64,000 nucleotides of DNA from an uncultured Eubacteriales bacterium (lineage in GTDB: Bacteria; Bacillota; Clostridia; Christensenellales; UBA1242). Position numbers and translations under genes: made by a program. The DNA lies in assembly GCA_900551855.1 (NCBI GenBank), contig URXM01000003.1, positions 1 through 64,000 of the forward strand, given 5' to 3'. Position 1 is the first letter of the stretch. Each line of letters starts with the position of its first letter. A model generated the notes under the pieces. The model worked only from the letters and a program-made list of their open reading frames with translations. It ran no database searches and was not told the origin of the DNA. Of this stretch, positions 8,873-16,438 are shown in pieces.

Positions 8873-10231
8873 ATGGATAAAAATGAATTTTATGACGTTG
8901 TTGGAAAACTTATTGTTCCGTTGTTTACAGGGTCGTTCCTTGCCGGAGAAACAGAATCTTCTTCAAGAGATATGGAAGCTGCACTTGGTAAAGGAAATTC
9001 CATTCTCTTAAAACCTACAAAACTTGATGATTATCGTATTATTTTAAAGCGTGGACAGGCTTTCAAATCATTTGAAGTTGATCTGATCCGTTCTATTGTT
9101 CACGAGCTTAGCAATATTGCAAATTTGAACATAACTGACAAAATGTATCTTACTCAATTGCAAAATATGGCTATTGAAAAAGCACTTGTTGAAAGTTTGA
9201 CAGACAGTGGAAGTGATACAATTCTTGGTATTATCAATGGGCTGGAAAAATGGGCAGCGAGAACTTATGAAGGTTCAACAGTAAAACTTGGAATTATGGT
9301 AAACCTTGGTGTGACTTCTGACAATGTCAATCAAGTGCATTACAACGAAGTTTTAAACAGTGATTTCTTTGCTCTTTTTACTGATGGAATTTCTTCTTTT
9401 GTTGAGTTTGACAGAAATGGCTCTTTGCTTGGGTATATAAACCTAAAAAAAACTAAATCTGTCCCAACAATTTCTCCTTATGTTTTTGACAGGCTTGCAA
9501 GGGTCTGCAATGACAAAAGAATTGGGATTGTTTTGACGGAAAAGGGTGATATCTTGATTTTCTTTGCTAGACAGTTGATCTTTGCAAAGAGAAATGGAAA
9601 TTGGTGTGTCTATTCTCATGATGAAGTAATCAGACTTTTACAAAACAATGTTTCTTACACAGCAAAACAAATAAGGCGTGCCATTTACAACACTGCACTT
9701 GACTGTTCTTTTGCTTATAAGGGCGCATGTCTTGTTTACATCAACAAAGACAAAACTATTGATGCACTCAATCACATTGATGCTGCTGATATCATTTCCG
9801 AAGAACATTTTAACATGAAAAAACAACTTGAACTTGAAGAGGCAGAAAAACTTTATAATATGGCGAACTCTAAAAATATTATTGAAAAATTTAGTTTGTC
9901 TTATGAAGATTTCTTAAACAAAAATCGTTGCACAAAAACAATGGCCATAAGAAAAATTGTCGCGGGGAAAAAGTTGTTTGAACTTGACAGAAAACTTATT
10001 GAAGAAATGACTTCTGTTGATGGTGCAACTGTTGTTGATTTTGATGGAACAATTATTGCTGTTGGGGCAATCATCAAAATTGAAGCGGGAAGTCAAGGCG
10101 GAGGTCGTCTCGCTGCAACTACAACTATGGCAAAATATGGTGTGGCCATCAAAGTTTCACAAGATGGAATTATGCAAGGTTTCAGTGTGGACAAACAGGG
10201 AAGAGTTAAACAAATATTTAATTTTGGATGA
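8873..10231 (+). CDS. Divergent diadenylate cyclase (DisA_N/DAC) domain protein with an N-terminal sensor-like region
   Basis: The C-terminal ~130 residues look like a DAC domain, which makes c-di-AMP from two ATP. The DGA motif is at residues 383-385 (SVDGATVVDFDG), and a second strand-loop has GGGRLAATTTMAKYG around R412, ending in KVSQDG. In canonical cyclases the second motif is G-T/A-R-H-R-A-A; here the His and second Arg are missing, so activity is uncertain. Residues 1-380 form no recognised family and may be a sensor, as in the multidomain DAC-N architectures. The start at ATG 8873 is set by the strong GGGAGGGG just upstream. An acetyltransferase gene follows after four bases. Confidence 0.65.
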   Translation: MDKNEFYDVVGKLIVPLFTGSFLAGETESSSRDMEAALGKGNSILLKPTKLDDYRIILKRGQAFKSFEVDLIRSIVHELSNIANLNITDKMYLTQLQNMAIEKALVESLTDSGSDTILGIINGLEKWAARTYEGSTVKLGIMVNLGVTSDNVNQVHYNEVLNSDFFALFTDGISSFVEFDRNGSLLGYINLKKTKSVPTISPYVFDRLARVCNDKRIGIVLTEKGDILIFFARQLIFAKRNGNWCVYSHDEVIRLLQNNVSYTAKQIRRAIYNTALDCSFAYKGACLVYINKDKTIDALNHIDAADIISEEHFNMKKQLELEEAEKLYNMANSKNIIEKFSLSYEDFLNKNRCTKTMAIRKIVAGKKLFELDRKLIEEMTSVDGATVVDFDGTIIAVGAIIKIEAGSQGGGRLAATTTMAKYGVAIKVSQDGIMQGFSVDKQGRVKQIFNFG

Positions 10232-10235
10232 GAGT

Positions 10236-10673
10236 ATGAAAATTAGAATAAGCACTGCCACTATTGAAGATGTTGATGCTTTGGTAGAAATGGCAAAAGA
10301 TTTATATAAAACAAATGAAAATTTGTATAATGAGTTTGAAAGTATCCTTAATGACAAAGATGCTGTCGTTTTTCTTGTATCAGATCCAAATGGTTTGATT
10401 GGTTTTGAACATATTCAAATAAGACACGACTATGTTGAGGGGTGCAAAACAAACAATGTTGCGTATTTGGAAGGGGTGTATTTGAAGCCTGATTGTCGTA
10501 GTCATGGAATTGGGAAAACGCTTATTGAAAAGGGGATTAAATGGGCAAAGGATAATGGTTGCAAGGAGTTTGCTAGTGATTGCGAGATTTCAAATGAGCT
10601 TAGCATAAAATTTCACGAAGCTGTTGGGTTTAATGTTGTCAACAAAGTTGTTTGTTTTAGAAAAGAGATTTAA
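10236..10673 (+). CDS. AAC(6')-type GNAT acetyltransferase (possible aminoglycoside 6'-N-acetyltransferase)
   Basis: A 145-residue GNAT protein. The stretch IRHDYVEGC..NNVAYLEGVYLKP, then RSHGIGKTLI (acetyl-CoA loop), then GCKEFASDCEISNELSIKFHEAVGF ending FRKEI, follows AAC(6')-I enzymes in order and spacing. Such enzymes acetylate the 6'-amino group of aminoglycosides. The substrate is not proven, and chromosomal homologues can be cryptic. The start at ATG 10236 follows the DAC gene stop by four bases, so the two are probably co-transcribed. No mobile element is nearby, suggesting an intrinsic gene rather than recent transfer. Confidence 0.75.
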   Translation: MKIRISTATIEDVDALVEMAKDLYKTNENLYNEFESILNDKDAVVFLVSDPNGLIGFEHIQIRHDYVEGCKTNNVAYLEGVYLKPDCRSHGIGKTLIEKGIKWAKDNGCKEFASDCEISNELSIKFHEAVGFNVVNKVVCFRKEI

Positions 10674-10679
10674 AGAAAA

Positions 10680-10708
10680 TTGACAATTTGTTTTGATTGT
10701 GATATACT
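10680..10708 (+). promoter_or_regulatory. Consensus promoter of rnpB
   Basis: TTGACA (10680-10685), a 17-base spacer and TATACT (10703-10708) place the start near 10715, exactly where the RNase P RNA P1 helix begins. Confidence 0.9.
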
Positions 10709-10714
10709 AATATA

Positions 10715-11090
10715 GTCAGTCAACCAGGTGGTCGCTGTGTGTTTGTAATGGACACAGAGAGGAAAGTCCGAGCATCAAAAGAACGGAGTGCCAGTTAACG
10801 GCTGGTGGAGGCGACTTCAAGGAAAGTGCAACAGAAATAGACTGCCTTATGAATTGTTTAAATGGAAACATTTTGACGCTTTAAGGCGATGGTGGAAAGG
10901 TAGGGTAAGAGCCTACCGGGTGGTTGGTAACAATCACTGCTCTGTAAACCCCACTCGATGCAAGGTTAAGTTTTTCGCAAATGTGCGTTCTTTCACGCGA
11001 GAGCAAAAATACCGCTGGAGCCTATTGGCGACGATAGGTCTGGAAAGATGACTGCCAAAAACAGAACTCGGCTTATAGATTGACTGACAA
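10715..11090 (+). ncRNA. rnpB: RNase P RNA, class A
   Basis: Catalytic RNA that removes the 5' leader of tRNA precursors. GTCAGTCAA at 10715-10723 pairs with TTGACTGAC at 11080-11088 as P1. Universally conserved blocks appear in order: GAGGAAAGTCCGAGC, GTGCCAGTTAACGGCTGG, GGAAAGTGCAACAGAAA, GGTAAGAGCCTACCGGG, TGGTAACAATCACTG, TAAACCCCACTCG, GCAAGG, and AACAGAACTCGGCTTATAG. The layout is ancestral (type A) rather than Bacillus type B. Together with its promoter and terminator, this explains most of the 500-base gap between 10673 and 11174. Confidence 0.97.
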
Positions 11091-11113
11091 ACCACATTAT
11101 GTGGGAAAGATTG

Positions 11114-11139
11114 ATAGGAGAATTTTCTCCTATTTTTTT
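11114..11139 (+). terminator. Terminator of rnpB
   Basis: ATAGGAGAA pairs with TTCTCCTAT and is followed by seven T. A smaller hairpin, CCACATTATGTGG, lies just before it (11092-11104). Confidence 0.9.
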
Positions 11140-11173
11140 GTCTAAAAATTTTTGCTATGTCAATAATTTTGAT

Positions 11174-12406
11174 ATGAAAAAAAATGAGTATATTCAAAAG
11201 GCAAAAAATGCAATATTAAACAGAGTGAAATTTCATGCTCCAGTCGTTTATGATGACAAAATTGACAAAACAATCTTGTTTGTCAATGGGATTGATATAA
11301 ACAAACCTATATTCAAATTTAACAAGGATTTAAACGGCAAACTGCTTAAAGCTTTTTCCTTGGCTCAACAAGAGGAGGAATTTAATCTTTTGTTGTCAAC
11401 TTCAAGTGTTGAAAACATCAAGCCTGCAAAGTTGAGAAATATAAAAAATTTGGTGATTTACAGCCAGCAAAACAGTCCAGTAAATTTTGTTGAAATGATA
11501 AACAAATTGAATATAAATTATCAATCTTCTTCAAATTATAACTTGGTATATAAAGACAAATTTTTCAAAATAAACAATCAAATTTTAAATCCTTCATACA
11601 AAGAATTTATTTTAAGGCAAAATTTGGTTTGTGATGAAGTCTGGGTGGAATACAATGAGTTTGTTTTGAATGGCAACAATTTTTTTGTTAAGTTTACAAA
11701 CAAATCAAACAAAGAAAAGAAATTGAGTTTGGAACTTAACATACCGCTGAAAAAAGGATATTATTATTTCAAAAGACAGTCTAGGTGTGTGTCGATAGAA
11801 AATTTGCTCACCAAAGAAAAGTTGTTTTTAAACTACTTTGGGAAAAATTGCAGATTTTCTTTTTCTAATGTTGATGGGCTGGAAAATTCTGTTTTTTGTT
11901 GTGTAAATGTCAAAATGAATTTGACCATTGAAAGCAAGCAACAAAAATTTGTTTTCTTCAATTTGGGAGACAGTGAATTTGCCTTGAAAAATCTTGTGCA
12001 GATCAATGAGTTTAAAGATTTGTCAATAAAAAAATGTTGTGAAATTTTCAATGTCAGAGTCAAGACTAAAGAAGCCAAGTTTGATAATTTTTTCAATTCG
12101 GTTTTGCCTAGAAAAATTTGGATAAATTGGCTTAATGGAGAAATTGATTCGGCTTTGGAAGAAAAATATCTTTCATTGAAAAATTTGTTTGTCAGAGGAT
12201 GTGACAATTTTTCTTTTGTTCCGTTTAAAGAGATAGGCGTAAAAGAAATTGGCATTTTTAATGGTGAGTATTACAAAAAAATAATTATCATCTCTTCCGA
12301 CCAAAGGTTTTTGAGGGTGGGAGAAACTTTTTTCTATAACATAAATGGAATAAGCAATCGTTCGCTAAAAAATGAAGAACCTATTGCTTTATCGTTTGGA
12401 AATTGA
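11174..12406 (+). CDS. Unknown protein, 410 residues, weakly like a carbohydrate-phosphorylase N-terminal region
   Basis: No family is firmly recognised. The product is Asn/Lys/Phe-rich and beta-strand-like, with no signal peptide. A short stretch near residues 295-320 (VRVKTKEAKFDNFFNSVLP) recalls the join between the beta-sandwich and the helical barrel of GH94-type cellobiose phosphorylases and cyclic glucan synthases (V.TP....D...N.WLP). The catalytic barrel is absent, so this is only a hint. ATG 11174 has no ribosome site; AATAAT six bases upstream could be a -10 box giving a leaderless message. An alternative is an in-frame start at 11099, but that falls in the rnpB terminator region. 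Confidence 0.6.
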   Translation: MKKNEYIQKAKNAILNRVKFHAPVVYDDKIDKTILFVNGIDINKPIFKFNKDLNGKLLKAFSLAQQEEEFNLLLSTSSVENIKPAKLRNIKNLVIYSQQNSPVNFVEMINKLNINYQSSSNYNLVYKDKFFKINNQILNPSYKEFILRQNLVCDEVWVEYNEFVLNGNNFFVKFTNKSNKEKKLSLELNIPLKKGYYYFKRQSRCVSIENLLTKEKLFLNYFGKNCRFSFSNVDGLENSVFCCVNVKMNLTIESKQQKFVFFNLGDSEFALKNLVQINEFKDLSIKKCCEIFNVRVKTKEAKFDNFFNSVLPRKIWINWLNGEIDSALEEKYLSLKNLFVRGCDNFSFVPFKEIGVKEIGIFNGEYYKKIIIISSDQRFLRVGETFFYNINGISNRSLKNEEPIALSFGN

Positions 12407-12446
12407 TGTTTTTAAGGAGAAAATCATTAAAATTTTTTAAATTTTT

Positions 12447-12478
12447 TTGACAAAACAAACTCTTTTTGTTAATATATT
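12447..12478 (+). promoter_or_regulatory. Promoter of rarA, predicted to give an almost leaderless mRNA
   Basis: TTGACA (12447-12452) is followed after 17 bases by TAATAT (12470-12475); TATATT at 12473-12478 is an alternative -10. Either choice puts transcription start within about three bases of ATG 12485, and there is no ribosome binding site. Confidence 0.65.
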
Positions 12479-12484
12479 CCTGTT

Positions 12485-13789
12485 ATGAGTATGGAGCAAA
12501 GAATTCCTCTTGCTGAAAGAATGCGTGCAACAAACTTTGACGAATTTGTTGGGCAAGAGCATATTGTTGGAAAAAACAAATTGTTGTATAGAGCAATATC
12601 AACTGGTTCGGTTGGTAGTTGCATTTTTTATGGCCCACCAGGGACAGGAAAAACAACTCTTGCTGGAATTATTGCAAAAATGCTTAATGCAAACATTGAA
12701 AAATTGAATGCTGTTTCAAGTGGTGTCGCTGATGCAAAGGCTGTCATTGAAAGAGCAAGAACTCAAAAACAAATGTTTGGAAAAGATACATATCTTTTGC
12801 TTGATGAATGTCACAGATGGAACAAGGCACAAAGTGATTGTGTTTTGCAGGCTATTGAAGAGGGGGACATTTACTTTATTGGTTCTACAACCGAAAATCC
12901 TTACACCAGTATGACAAGAGCGATTGTTTCTCGTTGTAGTGTTTTTGAGTTTAAAAAAGTTTCAGAGAAAGATGTTGAAAAAGTTTTGATTAGAGCAATA
13001 AATGACAAAGAAAAAGGACTCGGAAATTTTAAAACTCAAATTGACGATGATGCAATAAAATATTTGGCTTTTGCTTGCAATGGTGATGTAAGGACTGCTT
13101 TAAACAGTTTGGAACTTGCTGTCCTTTCAACAAAAATGGGAAAAGATAAAATCATTCATATTAACAAAGAAACTATGGCAGAATGTTTGAACAAAAGACC
13201 ATTGTCAATTGATGAAAATATGTATTATGACTATTTGTCTGCGTTTTGCAAGAGTTTGAGAGGTTCTGACACTGAGGCGGCACTTTATTATGCACACAGA
13301 CTTTTAAAGGCGGGAATTGATCCTTTGATTATCGCAAGAAGGATGATTGCTCATGCATCAGAAGATATTGGTATGGCCGACAGCAATGCTCTTTTGATGG
13401 CTTGTTGTGCTATGTATGCATGTGAGAAGAATGGACCTCCAGAGTGTTATTTGAATCTGTCTCACGCTATAATATATCTATGTGAAGCAGAAAAATCTAA
13501 CAGTGTGCTTACTGCAATGCATAGGGCTATGGATGATGCTGAAAACGAAAGGGAAGATATTGTGCCTAACCATTTGAAAAATCATCCAAGCACAAATAAA
13601 GACGGACACGGGAAATATAAATATCCTCATGATTATGGTGGATATTGCAAACAACAATATATGCCTGACAAATTGAAAGACAGGGTATATTATGTGCCAA
13701 GTCAAAATGGAAAAGAAAAAAATTTAGTTAGAAAAAAATTCGCAAAAAATGGTTTTGTTCCAAAGGACAAGCCTGAAAATAGGGAGTGA
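12485..13789 (+). CDS. rarA: Replication-associated recombination protein RarA (MgsA) AAA+ ATPase
   Basis: A 434-residue clamp-loader-like AAA+ ATPase that acts at stalled forks. It opens with PLAERMRATNFDEFVGQEHIVG, the family start. Walker A is FYGPPGTGKTT (about residues 48-58), the Walker B/DEAH-like segment is LLLDECHRW, sensor 1 is IGSTTENP, and the arginine-finger region is SRCSVFEFK. The C-terminal MgsA helical part includes PPECYLNLSHAIIYL and the HDYGGYCKQQYMP-type tail. Its start lacks a ribosome site. Its stop overlaps the GTG of the next gene. Confidence 0.95.
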   Translation: MSMEQRIPLAERMRATNFDEFVGQEHIVGKNKLLYRAISTGSVGSCIFYGPPGTGKTTLAGIIAKMLNANIEKLNAVSSGVADAKAVIERARTQKQMFGKDTYLLLDECHRWNKAQSDCVLQAIEEGDIYFIGSTTENPYTSMTRAIVSRCSVFEFKKVSEKDVEKVLIRAINDKEKGLGNFKTQIDDDAIKYLAFACNGDVRTALNSLELAVLSTKMGKDKIIHINKETMAECLNKRPLSIDENMYYDYLSAFCKSLRGSDTEAALYYAHRLLKAGIDPLIIARRMIAHASEDIGMADSNALLMACCAMYACEKNGPPECYLNLSHAIIYLCEAEKSNSVLTAMHRAMDDAENEREDIVPNHLKNHPSTNKDGHGKYKYPHDYGGYCKQQYMPDKLKDRVYYVPSQNGKEKNLVRKKFAKNGFVPKDKPENRE

Positions 13790-13797
13790 CAAAAATT

Positions 13798-14730
13798 ATG
13801 TGTTTTAGAAGAAGTGACGGAAAGAAAGTTAAAGACTTGCAAATTATCGAAAAAGCAATGCCTTATTTTATGCCACAGCGTATAGATGCTGTAAATATGT
13901 TTACACAACCAATCAGATGTGAAACTATTGACAATTTTATTTTAGATGAAAAGAAAAACAATGGGGTGCATTACAACTATACAGAAATCTTGATTGCAGC
14001 TTGCGTTAGAATGTTGTATGAAAGACCAAAAACAAACAGATTTATAAACAACTGCATTGTTTATCAAAGAAATACCATTTCTGTTTCTATGAATGTTAAG
14101 AAGGCTTTGACAGATACCAGCGAAGAAGTGACATTAAAACTCTTTTTTACAGGACGCGAAAGCTTGGCTCAGGTTAAAAAAATTATTGATGATGAAATTG
14201 CCAAAAATGTGAAGCCTGATGCAGATGTTCACGAAACTACAAAGACTGCTGGAATATTGTGCAAGTTGCCAAATTGGCTCTTTAAGTCTGCTATGGCTAT
14301 TTTTAGATTTATGGACAGACATAATATGTTGCCTAAAAAACTTATTCACGCAAGTCCATTCCATACAAGCATTTATATAACTGATTTGAGAAGTATCAAA
14401 CTTGATAAGATTTATCATCATCTTTACAATTTTGGAACAACAACAATTTTTGGTGCTTTGGGAAAAATTCAATATGTCCCAGTTGCTGATCGTTCGGGCG
14501 AGGTGCATGTTGAAAAGAGAATGAACTTGGGACTCACTTTGGACGAAAGAGTTTGTGATGGACTTTATTATGGAAACAGCGTTAGATTGCTTTTGAAATA
14601 TCTTGAAAATCCACAAATTTTGAAAGATCCATTGCCAGAACCAGAACTTACTGGAAAAGCTTTGAAGAAAAAATTGAAACAAGATAAAAAACTTGCAAAA
14701 AAGCAAAAGAAAGAAAGTAAAAATAAATAA
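13798..14730 (+). CDS. Stand-alone 2-oxoacid dehydrogenase E2/CAT-like acyltransferase domain with altered active site
   Basis: About 310 residues matching the E2 catalytic (chloramphenicol acetyltransferase-like) fold, with no lipoyl or subunit-binding domain. The active-site region reads LTLDERVCDGLYYG. In E2 and CAT enzymes the same place is HxxxDG; here the catalytic His is replaced by Glu while Asp-Gly is kept. A lysine-rich tail (KALKKKLKQDKK onward) ends it. No E1 or E3 genes are nearby, so a role in a dehydrogenase complex is unlikely. Translation may start at GTG 13786, overlapping the rarA stop, or at ATG 13798; GGGAG lies just before both. Confidence 0.75.
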   Translation: MCFRRSDGKKVKDLQIIEKAMPYFMPQRIDAVNMFTQPIRCETIDNFILDEKKNNGVHYNYTEILIAACVRMLYERPKTNRFINNCIVYQRNTISVSMNVKKALTDTSEEVTLKLFFTGRESLAQVKKIIDDEIAKNVKPDADVHETTKTAGILCKLPNWLFKSAMAIFRFMDRHNMLPKKLIHASPFHTSIYITDLRSIKLDKIYHHLYNFGTTTIFGALGKIQYVPVADRSGEVHVEKRMNLGLTLDERVCDGLYYGNSVRLLLKYLENPQILKDPLPEPELTGKALKKKLKQDKKLAKKQKKESKNK

Positions 14731-14778
14731 TTCAAAATTGAAATGAAACAAATTTTCAGCTTTGCAAACAAATTTAAA

Positions 14779-14819
14779 AAAGATAGTGAAAAATTTTTCG
14801 CTATCTTTTATTTTTTTTG
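14779..14819 (+). terminator. Terminator after the E2-like gene
   Basis: GATAGTGAAAAA pairs with TTTTTCGCTATC and is followed by a long T-rich run. Confidence 0.85.
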
Positions 14820-14897
14820 TTTTTAAATGTGATGCAATCTTATTTTTACTCTTTGTTTTATTTGACAGAATTATGACTAAATAGTGACGGCAAAATT

Positions 14898-14954
14898 ATG
14901 TCTCTTTTTGAAAAATATTGTAAAATATTGTAAAAAGAGCAAATATAATGACAT
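14898..14954. repeat. Inverted repeat enclosing a tandem AAATATTGTA duplication
   Basis: CTCTTTTT (14902-14909) is matched by AAAAAGAG (14932-14939), with an outer ATGTC/GACAT pair. The loop holds two adjacent copies of AAATATTGTA. It lies in the 300-base stretch without a gene between 14730 and 15031 and could be an operator for the downstream HTH gene; this is inference. Confidence 0.4.
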
Positions 14955-14960
14955 AAAAAA

Positions 14961-14989
14961 TTGACTATAAAAATCTTTACATTTAAAAT
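14961..14989 (+). promoter_or_regulatory. Probable promoter of the small HTH gene
   Basis: TTGACT (14961-14966) and TAAAAT (14984-14989) with 17-base spacing; start predicted near 14996, with AAGGAAGGAG following at 15010-15020. Confidence 0.6.
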
Positions 14990-15030
14990 GCTTTTAAAAT
15001 TTGTTGACGGAAGGAAGGAGATTTTTACAA

Positions 15031-15558
15031 ATGAAAAATGATTTGATATGGACAAAAACTTTGCTTAGTGTTTATAGGTATTTGGAGAGAATTTGTGGGG
15101 CGATAGATAAGATAGTTATGAAAAGTGCTTTAAACAGTGCTGATATTTTAGGGCAGAATTATTTTTACAACAATGTTTATTCTATTTCACAAAAAATTAT
15201 CGATTTGTCAGAAAGAAAAATTACACTTATAAATTTGAAAATTTTGATTGAAGAAACATTGGGAGAAATTGATAAAAAAAGTGCAAGAATTTTAATTCAA
15301 AAGTATTTTGATGGGACAAAATGCAAAGATATTGCACTGATAAATAATGTCAGTTTGCGAACTGTTTTTAGAAAAATGTCAAATGCCGAAAACGCATTTT
15401 CTTGTCGATTGAGAATGAAGGGCTATAACTCTTTTAAACTTGACAATATGCTCAAAGAAGAAGGGTGGATAAACAATGTATTTTTGAGATTGTCCGAGAA
15501 AAATGATGAAGATTTTTCCCTATCAAATTCTTATTTGGCAAAAGCTGTTTCTATGTGA
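15031..15558 (+). CDS. Small helix-turn-helix protein with sigma region 4-like segment
   Basis: A 175-residue basic protein. The middle (about residues 85-125: KSARILIQKYFDGTKCKDIALINNVSLRTVFRKMSNAENAF) has the layout of a sigma-70 region 4 or LuxR-type helix-turn-helix, so DNA binding is likely. No region 2 is seen, so it is not a complete sigma factor. ATG 15031 is preceded by AAGGAAGGAG at good spacing. It converges with the next gene, with only two bases between stop codons and no clear terminator. Target and role unknown. Confidence 0.65.
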   Translation: MKNDLIWTKTLLSVYRYLERICGAIDKIVMKSALNSADILGQNYFYNNVYSISQKIIDLSERKITLINLKILIEETLGEIDKKSARILIQKYFDGTKCKDIALINNVSLRTVFRKMSNAENAFSCRLRMKGYNSFKLDNMLKEEGWINNVFLRLSEKNDEDFSLSNSYLAKAVSM

Positions 15559-15560
15559 GT

Positions 15561-16346
15561 TTATAAGTCGCTTTCATCAAATTCGAAATAATCACCATGT
15601 CTGATTTTTTTGTTTTCCTTTTTCACCTGTTTTCTGTTTTTGGTCACTTGCATTATTTTTGATGGTTTGATCAAAAAATACAATATCAAAACACTTGGCA
15701 CACTTATTGACACAATAAGCATAATTTTTGTCCCTGTTGAAAGCTCTTTAAACTCGGTTGTGGAGCTGTTTAAGATGTTGTCGCTGACGATTTCAAAAGA
15801 TTCGGGATTTACATTTATTGTTGTTAAATAATCTGTCACACCAGAAAAAATATATCCATAATATTTTTGTCCATTTACTGTCACACAGGAATAATACCAG
15901 ATGTTGTTGTCGCTCATAACTTGCTGACCTTGGATTGTTCCGTAATATTCAATTTCCATTGTTGTGTCAATTTGTTCCAGTGTTTTTGATGATGTTTGGT
16001 TTGGAGATTGATAGACAGAATATGGCACAAAAAGTTTGAATGTGGCATTGGCATAAGGTGTTTGTGGGGTGCCATTCATAAGTTTGACTTTGTCTTTTTT
16101 TACATAGCCTTCAACATCTTTGTAAGACACTTTGTAATAATCATCTACCACATAATCCACTTTCACAAAATATGAATATGGTATTTCAAAAATTGCCGAA
16201 GATTCACTTGGAGAAGAGCAGAGATTTACTCCAGTGCCTTGAACTTTTGCATAATAGTCCTGTTTGTTTTCAGCATTTGAAAGTGCAGGGTTTGAGAAAC
16301 TGAAAAGAAACATTATGAAAATAAAAATAATGACAAATTTTTTCAT
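15561..16346 (-). CDS. Membrane-anchored extracellular protein with SH3-like domain
   Basis: A 261-residue protein with an N-terminal signal sequence (MKKFVIIFIFIMFLFSFSNPALSNA). Residues ~30-95 form a bacterial SH3-like module (VNLCSSPSESSAIFEIPYS ... VEGYVKKDKVKL). A second similar region follows (about 100-175), then a single transmembrane segment (IMLIVSISVPSVLILYFLI) and a basic cytoplasmic tail. This places the SH3 repeats outside, probably touching cell-wall peptides. TACAAT lies exactly six bases before ATG 16346, with no ribosome site, suggesting leaderless expression. It diverges from the terminase-like gene. Confidence 0.7.
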   Translation of the reverse strand: MKKFVIIFIFIMFLFSFSNPALSNAENKQDYYAKVQGTGVNLCSSPSESSAIFEIPYSYFVKVDYVVDDYYKVSYKDVEGYVKKDKVKLMNGTPQTPYANATFKLFVPYSVYQSPNQTSSKTLEQIDTTMEIEYYGTIQGQQVMSDNNIWYYSCVTVNGQKYYGYIFSGVTDYLTTINVNPESFEIVSDNILNSSTTEFKELSTGTKIMLIVSISVPSVLILYFLIKPSKIMQVTKNRKQVKKENKKIRHGDYFEFDESDL

Positions 16347-16352
16347 ACTCTC

Positions 16353-16358
16353 ATTGTA
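16353..16358 (-). promoter_or_regulatory. Candidate -10 box for a leaderless start of the SH3 protein
   Basis: On the minus strand TACAAT is followed by GAGAGT and then ATG 16346. No convincing -35 was found, so this one is weaker than the similar cases elsewhere in the window. Confidence 0.4.
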
Positions 16359-16438
16359 AAACTCTGCAAAAGTTGGATGATAGAAGATTTTTGCCTTTTT
16401 GTTGTGTTTTTTATTTATTTTTGTATTACGGAGAAGTT

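Noticed and set aside
10788..11051. Open frames of 87 codons on both strands inside 10788-11197
   Set aside because: They lie within the RNase P RNA and its terminator; there is no ribosome site, and the conserved RNA blocks explain the sequence.
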